From contig NC_059500.1 in NCBI RefSeq assembly GCF_018139145.2, forward strand, positions 32,407,437 to 32,471,436: a DNA stretch of 64,000 nucleotides. Direction: 5' to 3'. Position numbers and translations under genes: made by a program. The DNA comes from Gymnogyps californianus. Its lineage: Eukaryota > Chordata > Aves > Accipitriformes > Cathartidae. Position 1 is the stretch's first letter. Every line of letters begins with the position of its first letter. Positions 13,346 to 22,280 of this stretch are shown piece after piece. A model generated the notes under the pieces. The model was not told the origin of the DNA. It saw nothing but the letters and a program-made list of their open reading frames with translations, and did not search any database.

Positions 13346-15492
13346 TTGAAGAGTGAAATGTTGAACACAGTCTTTATCTGAATATTGTTGCAAATTGACT
13401 TTTTATTAGGCCAAGGTAATCTCTGTTTCACTGAATAACTTCTCCCTAAAAGGAAGCACGCAGAGATGTCTCAGTTTTGCCTCATGCAGGAAAATGCCAA
13501 TTTCAGACATGCATCATAGGAACAGAGATTTGTGTAAGGAAAGGAGGCACAGTTTAGACACAGACCTGGTTTATAGCTAAGGTTTCACACTGGCTTTGGG
13601 TCTCACCAAACTTGCTAAAGACATTAGGAATCTCTTCCTCACCAAGCAATATAACCAGGAATGTGACTTTCACAGACTGCCAGAGTACGGTGACTCACTC
13701 GGCATTGAAAAGGGACAAAACTTTAAAAGTGTCATTCCTTCACTTTCTTTTACTACTTGACAGTGATCCAAAACTTCCTATAATATTCACCAATAATTAC
13801 ACAGACTGCCCAAGACTATCCGTTACCATGAGTATTTCATACGCATCGTAGAGGGCTTTATGTTCCCCACTGCTCCTATGAATTCCTTTGATTCTTGAAT
13901 CCATTCTTATTGCAACAGCCAGAGGTGGAAGGGCTCATATAAAAAGACAAAAGGTGATAATGGATGTGTCTGCATGTTCTACCAGCCAAAGATATGGCCT
14001 AAGACACCTATTTATTACTGATTCTTTTAGCTGATGATTTGTTATATAAGAAAACTCCAACCTTTTCAGGACTTAAACTAGTTTGCTCAAGTTCAGAACT
14101 TCTTTAAGCAGTGGTATCTATGTTTTATCTCACTTTTTAAACAGAATGCACCAAGTTATAGATGATCCAGTTTACCCTGCCAGTCTGAAATTGTGTTGTT
14201 GATTCAGCTCTGAAGTATATATTTCATTATAGAAAAAGATGGCTTTTTTTCCTCATGCAATAGTAATTAAGCCCTGATTTCCAATGGGATACTGACTCAA
14301 GTAAGTGTATCTTGCAGGCATCCAGATGTGTTTCAAGAGTCCCATTTTTGATGTATGCTGGAATTTGTCTCCTCTGGGCTTGTAAATAGCCACCCTTGGA
14401 AAGCATGTAGGCAAGATTTCTGTCCTTTAAAACAACCCAGGCTGGAAAACTGCAGTGAAGCTGTAACTGATGTTGTTGCTTGGGAAAAGTGTTTGGTGCC
14501 AGCATAGCTAACTCTTCATAACTGCCTTACATTGTACCCAGTGCAGCAGGCAGAAGCAGTTAAAAATATGTGAAGGACAAATAGGGTCTATTTAATCTTT
14601 TGTTTGCAGTAATCCAAAATTTTCTTTAGGCTCTACAAAGGACTGAGACAGTATGTGCTACTTTCAATGGGAAAGTTGCCTTAGATTCAGTAAGCAGTAG
14701 CTGAAGTGCCCGATGGCAAAATGCACTACTGTTCACACCTCTGGTTGCTCTCCTGATACTGGGTCAGGTATCAGGAGCTACCAGTCAGCCAAAATCGGCA
14801 CAGTGTGAACGTAGCTTGCCTCCTCCAGTAGTTTCCAGCCCTATGTTGACACAAACCAGTGCATACTGACTGGAGTGGAGGCCACCATGCTTCAGCTGAT
14901 CTGATCCACAGCAGTGTTGTGGACCTAACTTCTCATGGTACCAGTTCATTTTCTTGCTGGAGAGAGGACATCTTTGAATCCAGTTATCTTCTGCCCATCA
15001 TGAACATAAAGATTCTTCCAGGTGTTGTGAGCTCATCTTGTTCTTCTCAGTGAATGCTACCTTTAATTTTCAGACTATTAATTACTGTGGGATTTGGGGT
15101 GTTGTTTGATTGCTTATTCTCTTGCAAGAGTAGGAGTGCTCTTACAGTATTAACGGTGTTGCCTTATTTTGGGTAACCACCAGGCCCAAAAGAAAAGACT
15201 GTTCTTAAGTTCAAGAGGTCCAAGCACAAGTGGGAGCAAGTCTAGGAGATCATTTAGACCAGCACTGTTCACACTACAGCCATGTTTTAGTACTGTCTTT
15301 GCACAACATCAGTAACCTCCCAGCACCGGAAATACAGGTGTTTTCATTGGACCTCCTCATCCTTTCAGGATATATGCAATCCTCAAGCAAATTATCTAAG
15401 GCATCTTGGAGACCTTACCTACCTTCCTGCTTGTATCTTTACAGCCCCTATTATAGTAGAGTTGTGGCAGGTACACCTGCCCTGATAGAGAT
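13346..15492. other. Noncoding region upstream of the retrovirus
   Basis: No gene or repeat family recognised. The retrovirus inserted at its right edge. Confidence 0.5.
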
Positions 15493-15714
15493 TGAAACTT
15501 TTTGACTGAAAAAAACCACCCTAGAAGCCACGGTTTGGGGGTCGAGCCGCCTGGCCCACGTGGTGACTGTGGTCATGTACGCACTTCAGTCGGTGACGAC
15601 CATCATGTACATGCTTTGGTCGAAAGGCAAGACCCTCAGCCAATGAAACACTTTGGTCGAAAGAAATTTCTTGACTGTTGACCATACATGACCACAGATC
15701 AGATACGACTAGGG

Positions 15715-15721
15715 TTTAAAT
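15715..15721 (+). promoter_or_regulatory. TATA-like box of the retroviral U3
   Basis: TTTAAAT lies about 70 bp downstream of a CCAAT box and upstream of the sequence expected to hold the transcription start (about 15745). The placement fits an LTR promoter. Activity is unknown. Confidence 0.45.
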
Positions 15722-15847
15722 GGAGGCCCACTAGAGGGCAAATTGAGCCAGTTCTCCTTGGAGTAGCGGGTCTGCAGTCGGGGACTCTCCCCTTGGGTTG
15801 GGATGCCGCCTAAGGAAACTCCTCGAGGTTGAGAGCCCTCATCTTTT

Positions 15848-15855
15848 AGGTGAGT
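15848..15855 (+). promoter_or_regulatory. Consensus splice donor inside the LTR
   Basis: AG|GTGAGT is a near-perfect vertebrate 5' splice site. It lies downstream of the presumed transcription start, where a leader donor for spliced env RNA could sit, although inside the LTR rather than after the primer-binding site. Use is not shown by sequence alone. Confidence 0.35.
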
Positions 15856-15989
15856 GATATGCGCATTTTGGGTCATCATTTCTAAAGCTTAAGAATTCTT
15901 AAGTCAGTTGTGCAGTATTAATTTCCCCTTACATCATTGAACCTGTGGTTTGCTAATGTTGTCAGAGTCCTACATGATTTTGATTGAAG

Positions 15990-15995
15990 AATAAA
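15990..15995 (+). promoter_or_regulatory. AATAAA polyadenylation signal in the LTR
   Basis: AATAAA occurs here and is conserved in the 3' copy of this 77-bp block (22224-22229). It would direct 3'-end formation a short distance downstream. Confidence 0.55.
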
Positions 15996-16052
15996 TTTAA
16001 TTGAGTTTAACACCTGTTTAATTTGATTGTGTGAGCCTCCACGACATTAAAT

Positions 16053-16070
16053 TGGTGTAGTCGGCAGGAT
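16053..16070 (+). promoter_or_regulatory. Primer-binding site, tRNA-Ser type
   Basis: TGGTGTAGTCGGCAGGAT lies 6 bp after the LTR end. From memory of vertebrate tRNA-Ser (acceptor arm ending in CTGCCGACTACG plus CCA), it matches the complement at 17 of 18 positions, with T for C at position 4. A serine-tRNA primer is the naming feature of HERV-S-like class III elements; HERV-L itself uses tRNA-Leu. Confidence 0.75.
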
Positions 16071-17500
16071 GATGTTAATAGAGAAATTATTACAGAGGCA
16101 TGGCTGTGGCCCTTCTCCCCCAGCTATAAAATGGGCAAAGGAGAAATGGTCCGACCCAGCAGTAGTCGTGGAGAGAATAGAACCATTCCGTGGAAATAGT
16201 TGAGATGGCAAAGGCAAAGGAGCTATGCGTGCCATCCTAGGCTCCTGCTTGATTCAAGCACAAAACCAAAATAATGATTCCGACAGATTGGCAAAAGATA
16301 ATTTAACAAAACAATTGGAAATAGACTGTTTAAAAGCAGAACTGCAAAGGGAGAGAGAGCAGATGCATCTGTTAGAACAAAAAATTGAAATTATGCTAGA
16401 ACAAGCAAAAAAGCCCCCCAGTATTGTCCAAATCCGAAAGTTAATCACGGGTGCAGACCATGAGGACTGGGATGGTGACGTCTGGGGATACCCTTATGAA
16501 AATAGCTCTGAAGAAGTAGAGGAATTAGAGGAAAGAGACATGCAACCCCTTATTAAAACAGAAAGGCACACAGGTCCTCAAGGCAGGAACCCCCAAACTA
16601 CTACCTGCACGACCCCTTGGACGGGACTCAAGCTCAGTGAATTACAAGCTACATTTTCACGCGCGCCAGGTGAAACTGAAACTTAATATTTGTGGAGAGT
16701 TTCTTTAATGGGGGAGATTGGATACTATTAAGTGATGACAAAGCAAGAGGTTTCTGGGGACCAGGAGTGTTTCTGAGTGACGGACCGGCAGGTGACCAGT
16801 TGATAACATCCCGAGTGACTTATTGGGCTGGAGGTGCGGACCCCGAAGAGAGAGAGGAACCTGTTACTATTAGATAAAGGGATTGTCGGAGTTAGCGGAA
16901 GGAGTACAAAAGCCGCTTGTATCCAGGCCATGTATGAAAGAGGGCAGCAAGGGATACGAATAGCTGCACTGGTGGACTCCAGCCACCTTAGACCTCTTAC
17001 TAGGGGACTACTGTACACCTTAAAAATACACATCCAGTCCCCTAGAAGAAGGATTCAGAGGGCCATTGAGCGCAATCAGCAAAACCCTTGGAATCCACCC
17101 GTGCACATGTTGACTTGGGCAGAGATATTACACGATATAGTTACTTGAGATGGGATGGACTGATCCAGGCGGTAGTGCAGACAGGAATAAAAAGGTCTGG
17201 CAAGCCAGCCAAAAACCCCACCCCAAACGGCCTCCCCACCGGGAGTCTGAACCCCTCCAAGGCAGATTGGGTTAGATCTATGATCTGGGAAGGAATGACC
17301 TTCGGCGAAAAGCATTAGCTCTAGGGCTACCCCGAGCAATGTTACACGGGCAATCCACTGATCATATCAGGAAGCTGGTGGAAATGCTAGAGAGGAAAAC
17401 TAGGGACCAAAGGGAAACGCTGGTAACCGCACCCCCTCAGGAAGGGAAGCTTAGCCCTTTCACAACACTGCGAGGGGAACTGAAAGAATTAAAAAACTAA
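16069..17500 (+). pseudogene. gag pseudogene (ERVL-like)
   Basis: The capsid-polyprotein frame begins at tandem ATGs at 16069 and 16072, overlapping the end of the primer-binding site. A TGA at 16201-16203 breaks it early. The frame then runs from 16204 to a TAA at 16684-16686 and includes a charged heptad-like stretch (LKAELQREREQMHLLEQKIE, about 16333-16392) that should form a coiled coil. A frameshift in a G-run near 16707-16713 moves the reading to another frame carrying WGPGVFL and YWAGG, ended by TAA at 16875-16877; a further frame continues to about 17148. The C-terminal part up to 17500 is open only piecewise. I see no CCHC zinc knuckle, as is usual for ERVL gag. Confidence 0.78.
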
Positions 17501-17900
17501 AAGCCACGGTTTGGGGTTCCGGCCACCCACTCCTCATGGTAAATTCCTGCCAATGGTCCGCTGACAAGGAACCATATATACATATCCCCATGTGCCCGAG
17601 ATGAATAAGCTCAGAGTTCTTAATTGATACAGGGGCCCAAATTAGTGTTTTAAATAAACAACAAGCTGAGGAATTAGGAATTAAACCATCAAGAAAAGCT
17701 ATAAACATAAAAGGAGTAACGGGTGTAGCAGAAAGATGTCCCTTAGCTCAAACTCAGCTTTGGCTACGCGGGGAAAAAAGGATGACGGCCGTGGAAGTGG
17801 CCCTGAGTCCTCATAAGAAAAATATATTAGGATTCGATGTGCTGGTGGGCAAACAATGGTATCTACTCAATGGCAGGCTGTGGAGTTTCGGAGGCAGAGG
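17501..17900 (+). pseudogene. Retroviral aspartic protease remnant (pro)
   Basis: The active-site motif LIDTGAQIS is encoded at 17620-17646, with the catalytic Asp codon at 17626-17628. Downstream, NILGFDVL matches the conserved flap-distal region of retropepsins. The frame is open from 17605 and runs without a stop into reverse transcriptase. A TGA at 17602-17604 and frame breaks upstream disconnect it from gag. The gag-pro junction contains a 16-bp block also found at the start of the 5' LTR (15525-15540). Confidence 0.8.
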
Positions 17901-18950
17901 GACAAAGGCTACCCATGTGAGACCTTTGCAAGTTGCTTCTGCATTACTGCAATCTAAAGTAACCTGTGTCTCTCAATATCTGCTGCCAAGCGCTGCCAAG
18001 CAGGGTATTTCAGAAGTGATTAACGATCTCAAAAAAAGACAGATCATAAGTAGCACACATTCCTCTTATGACTCTCCAGTCTGGCCAGTCCGTAAACCGG
18101 ATGGGCGGTGGCATTTAACAATTGATTACAGGAAATTAAACAGTAATACTCTACCACTAACTGCTGCTGTCCCAAGCATAACTTCAATAGTGACAGCAAT
18201 ACAGGCAGCTGCCCACCCATGGATGGCTACTTTAGACATCAAGGATATGTTTTTCATGATCCCATTAAGACAGGAGGATAAGCCTCAGTTTGTTTTCACC
18301 TGGGAAGGGGTACAGTACACCTTTAACCAATTTCCCCAGGGGTACAAACACTCTCCTACTATTGTTCATAACTCCTTGGCCAAGCTACTTGATACTATAG
18401 AGATGCCGCCAGAGGTTTGCATATATCAGTGCGATATAGATGATATCTTAATCGGAGGAAATGATAGAGAACAGGTAGGACAAGTGGCTAAAGCTATTTG
18501 GGAACTGTCAACGGATAATGGACTAGATATCCTGCCTACCAAATGCCAGGGACCTGGATCGGAAGTTAAGTTTTTAGGAGCCTAGTGGGTGGCAGGAGCG
18601 GTTGCAGTGCCCGACGATACTCTGTCTGCCACTGAGAAAGGGCAAGCCCCAAACAGTAAGATGGAACTACAGCAGCTATTGAGTACTTTGGGTTATTGGA
18701 GGAAGCATACACCTGGGTTCTCAGTGATTGCTTGTCCACTGTATGACCTACTGCAAAAGAATAGGGAATGAGACTGGACTCCTCAGCATATGGAGGCCCT
18801 TGATATCCTAAGAGATGAACTCAAGACCTATCAGAGGTTAGGGCCCCTACACCCACAGGATCCGTTGAGGGTGGAGTGCGGATTTGCAGAACCTGTCTCC
18901 TGTTGCGAGGCCGCAAGGGCCAACTAGACCTTTGTTATTTTCTTCCTCCT
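17901..18950 (+). pseudogene. Reverse transcriptase remnant (pol)
   Basis: This continues the protease frame. Finger and palm motifs are clear: SPVWPVRKPDGRWH, TLDIKDMFF (first catalytic Asp at 18235-18237) and FPQGYKHSP. The YxDD box reads DIDD at 18433-18444: the two catalytic Asp codons remain but the Tyr codon is now Asp. A TAG at 18583-18585 sits where ERVL proteins have a tryptophan pair, and a TGA at 18769-18771 precedes DWTP. The connection region then decays into several frames by about 18950. It is unlikely to encode an active enzyme. Confidence 0.88.
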
Positions 18951-19122
18951 CATTTAAAGAAACTGAACAATAGTACTCAGGGTGGGAGAAGGGACTCCTC
19001 TCACTTACTAGGGCAGTTAAGGGAGTGGAAAGGTTACATACTTCGCAAGATATAGTGCAAGGCCCTTCCCTCTTCTAAATTCTATCTATTCTATCTATTA
19101 AGGGGTCACCACCCCCGAGGGG
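18951..19122 (+). pseudogene. Decayed pol connection segment
   Basis: This lies between the recognisable reverse transcriptase and RNase H and should correspond to the tether. No frame stays open and motifs are lost, so indels are likely. A short TCTATTCTATCTATT slippage-prone run occurs near 19081-19098. Confidence 0.45.
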
Positions 19123-19630
19123 TTGGCCCAGAAGGCCACAGTATGGAAGTGGTATGCCTATTTAGAGGGAGTTAGTCAGTTACTGCAATTAAGAGAGGGC
19201 CTGGTCAAAATCTTTAAGCTCCAACAACCTGTGAATCCAGATCTGGTTTTACTAGGCCAACCCTATATACCTTCCCTGATCACAGAGGCACCTGAACTGA
19301 CCACAGTTCACAGATACACAAGGAGTGTGGTTCACTGATGCATCTGGCCACTGAATGGGATCAAGGTGGGAATATAAAGCAGCAGCTTTGGAAATTGGTA
19401 CCGGGAAAACAATTACAGAGGAGGGAGAAGGTAGTGCACAGGTCGGGGAATTGCATGCCCTCCTGCAGGCAGCAGACAATGGCACCACTGTAATTTACAC
19501 TGATTCCTATGCAACCTATAAGGGTGCCACAGAGTGGATATGCCAATGGGAATCCAGTCAGTGGGAAGTGGGCCGTACAAAAGTCTGGCGAACCACAGAC
19601 TGGCAACAATTGTTAGAAATAGGCTGATCA
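19123..19630 (+). pseudogene. RNase H remnant (pol)
   Basis: The acidic catalytic residues are visible in one frame: FTDAS (Asp codon 19337-19339), GELHAL (Glu 19448-19450) and YTDSYA (Asp 19502-19504). A TGA at 19352-19354 interrupts just after the first motif, and TGAs at 19625 and 19631 break the link to integrase. The segment 19123-19336 is in a different frame, so at least one frameshift precedes the domain. Confidence 0.82.
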
Positions 19631-20621
19631 TGACCCCTAAAGGTGGGATGGGTAAAGGGCCATGCAAGAAATGGGACCCCCGCTGCAAAATGGAACCAAC
19701 AGGTAGATCATGTAGCCCAAGTTAAGGTAGTTGATAGTGACAAGAAAGATTGGGGGCGGTTGGCTGAGTGGCTGCACATTAAGCGAGGCCACTCAGGGAA
19801 AACAGACCTGTATTACGAGTGTTGGTCCCGGGGATGGCCAGCGTCCATGAAAATATGTGACACAGCTCTTATGGCTTGTCCACAATGTCAGATAAGGCTT
19901 AAGACCAACCACTCAAATCAAGCATATCAAACAAGGCAAGGCTCTTTGGAGCACCTGGCAAATTGATTACGTTTGTCCTTTGAAGCCATCCCATGGGAAG
20001 AGATATATTTTGGTAAGAGCAGAGGTGGTGTCAGGGCTGACTATGGCTACAGCTGTTAGCACAGCCACCGAGGACCAGACAGTCTGAGCTCTGCAAGAAT
20101 GGTTTAGTATTTTGCCTGTTCTTCAATGCATTCAAAGTGACAATGGATCACTTTTCACAGCCACAGTGGTGCAAGACTGGGCTTGAGGCGAAGGCATCAA
20201 ATGGGTGTTTCACACACCATATTATCCCCAGGCTAACAGCATAGTGGAATGAACCAATGGTTTGATTAAAAAACATGCTGATGTCTCACACCATAACTGG
20301 GACATACAGTTACCACAGGCAGTATTTATGGTTAATAACAGATGAGGAAATTACGGAAATCCTAAAATCTGAGCATTTTGTCCTATGGGGCCTTTAATAG
20401 GTGATGACCCTATACCAGATGATCAAAAGGGCCAGTTCCCATTGAGAACATATGGGGGCCAACCCATCATGGTAAAACTGCCCTCTACCAGCATTGTACC
20501 CATGATCCTGGCAAAACCCAGAGGCTTATATGCCTGGGAAGCCCTAGACAGGAACAGAAAAACCCACCATATTAGTGTATGTTGGATAATCCTGAATTCT
20601 AACCCCAAAGCCCAGCTTTAA
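19631..20621 (+). pseudogene. Integrase remnant (pol)
   Basis: The N-terminal zinc domain keeps HIKRGH and CPQC. After a frameshift near 19950-19965, the catalytic core lies in one frame: Asp 19965-19967 (IDYV), Asp 20139-20141 (SDNG) and Glu 20247-20249, giving the canonical DD35E spacing. That frame has five internal stops, all TGA (20085, 20184, 20250, 20343, 20370). The C-terminal segment from 20385 is open to TAA at 20619-20621, probably the native end. It should not encode a working enzyme. Confidence 0.85.
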
Positions 20622-20651
20622 GGACCGAGGCCTAGTTCTGTCTTTTCTTAC

Positions 20652-22210
20652 ATGACAATGGAGAAGTGGACCACGTTGGTGCTCATGCGGGCAATGGTGA
20701 TAGTGACCAACGGTGACGACCAGGACCTAGAAAGTAATATGATAGCAAAAATGATAGTAGGATTCGCCTGAATGATGAACCTGACTTCGGTAACAGTTTG
20801 CCTACCTACCCCCAAGTCAGCAGGAGACCCTTTACCAATCTTTGTGCAAGATGTCAACATATCCCTGGCCCTTGAGCTTACATGGAAACAATATAATAAT
20901 TATAGCTGGATAATCGAGGGATCCAGAAAGATAGAAGGCTATACTTATATTGTCTATAGGTGGTCACCAGGTGCAGTGAACGCTAGCTCGGTATGAGATG
21001 TAAGACGTCATTATACCTACAGCCGTTTCCTACCCACCGATGAGACCACAGGGTAGAGTGTAGGTGGTACTGAACCATGCTCCAATAGTCCATGGGGAAC
21101 TACTGAACATAATACTCGGTGGAGCACTGATGACCACTCCTTACAATATACAAAACCATGAAACGCCTCATGGTGCATCAAATACCCTGAAAGGGATAAC
21201 AATGAATGTCCCAGCATGTGTAACTGAGACTTGTGAGACTGCCCCCTCAACTGTACGTGGGCTAGATACATCTATCAGCCTACCTGGGACGGAAAAAAGG
21301 GTGAGTCATTTTCAGTAGGAAAATCTCCACTCTGGAACTGCCAAGTGGAGATCAGGCGCAAAGACATAGAAAAAATGCCATTGCTATGGCTATACCCTCC
21401 TGTCCAGGAGGCTCTAGTACAGGGTTGTCTATGTAGCAATACCAGTTATTTGCGACCCTCCACTCTGAATTGTAGTAGGACCGATGATGACTAACTGCAC
21501 TCCTTTTACTTCCATACCCGGTTCCTACCAAAAATCCGCTGTCGCTGCACCCCCTAACTTAGTGTGGGCATGTTCTGATGGCCACCTATATTCCTGATTA
21601 TATCCAACTATTCCGCAACTAGCCTGCACACTAGCCATGCTCTCTCTCTGTCCGATTTATCGGGAAGGATCCATGCCACACAAGTGGTGAGATCGCAGCC
21701 CAAGGGACTTATGGAAAGAATGGCAGGAAGCCTCAACACGAGTTGGATGGTGGATGGAATAGGTATTTGGGTTGGGAATTGCTCCAGTATGAAACTGACA
21801 GACTATTTTGGAATTAGGTCTACAACTATTAGCCTTAGCCAACGCTACATCTGATAGTCTGGGACTCTTAAACAATCAATTACAACATACCAGTAAAATG
21901 ACCATCCAAAACTGAGCTGTATTGAATTTGATGTTATTAAAGGAGAAAGGTGTATGTGGAGTCCTGAACCTGTTGGTAGATGAGTACTGTGTCCACATCT
22001 CAAATGTATCACTGCCGCTTCAGGACCAAATCAACAGGATAAAGGAGGTGGCAGGGTGGCAAGAGATTCAGAAGTGATCGTTGCTGCACTAGGGACTAAT
22101 TGGTTGGGGAAAGGTTTTGATGTGTTTGGATTTTCTTTGTCAGGGTGGCTGGTTAGCCTCCTCCAATCTTTAATAATGGTTATGGTTGTGATTATTGTGT
22201 GTTCTAAATG
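20652..22210 (+). pseudogene. env pseudogene
   Basis: The frame starts at ATG 20652, 31 bp after the pol stop, with a hydrophobic N-terminus that could be a signal peptide. It has several N-glycosylation-type sites (NIS, NYS and NAS around 20860-20990). In-frame stops are mostly TGA (20769, 20994, 21159, 21225, 21234), plus TAG 21054 and TAA 21492; a frameshift follows before about 21556. The transmembrane-subunit part carries an IQN-stop-AVLNL stretch near 21904-21930, followed by Cys codons at 21955 and 21988, resembling the conserved ectodomain block of gamma-type envelopes though with wider Cys spacing. A hydrophobic anchor (about 22145-22200) and a short tail end at TGA 22208-22210. Confidence 0.7.
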
Positions 22211-22280
22211 ATTTTGATTGAAGAATAAATTTCGTTGAGTTTAACACCTGTTTAATTGGATTGTGTGAGCCTCTGTGACA
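22204..22280 (+). repeat. Truncated 3' LTR remnant
   Basis: These 77 bp align without gaps to 15970-16046, the right end of the 5' LTR, with 7 mismatches (about 91 percent identity). The expected polypurine tract, U3 and most of R are missing, and the env stop codon falls inside the block. It ends in CA, followed by host DNA beginning agagtt. Confidence 0.8.

Larger units (their letters stand above)
15493..16046 (+). repeat. 5' LTR of the class III retrovirus
   Basis: The right end is firm: CA at 16045-16046, then a 6-bp spacer and the primer-binding site. The left end is uncertain (TG at 15493 or 15503). Within it are a CCAAT box at 15640-15644, a TATA-like TTTAAAT at 15715-15721, and AATAAA at 15990-15995, in U3-R-U5 order. 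Two exact copies of CTTTGGTCGAAAG (15614-15626, 15651-15663) and two TCATGTAC blocks 30 bp apart resemble U3 enhancer repeats. Only its last 77 bp recur at the 3' end of the provirus. Confidence 0.75.
15493..22280 (+). mobile_element. Degraded class III (ERVL/ERV-S-like) endogenous retrovirus with env
   Basis: This is a near full-length provirus in sense orientation: 5' LTR, primer-binding site, gag, protease, reverse transcriptase, RNase H, integrase and env, then a 77-bp LTR-homologous tail. The class III assignment rests on ERVL-like gag (YLWRVSL, WGPGVFL and YWAGG motifs) and pol (ELQQLLSTLGYWRKH motif). Every gene carries stops or frameshifts, so it should encode no functional virus. No dUTPase, common in ERVL elements, is visible between integrase and env. 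Host flanks read agagat before the suggested left end and agagtt after the right end, a possible but imperfect target duplication; the left end could instead be the TG at 15503. Confidence 0.88.

Noticed and set aside
16201..21915. TGA codons as recoded sense codons (readthrough or selenocysteine)
   Set aside because: The positions fall at expected Trp or Arg sites in a degraded provirus that also has frameshifts and other stops. Mutational decay explains them.
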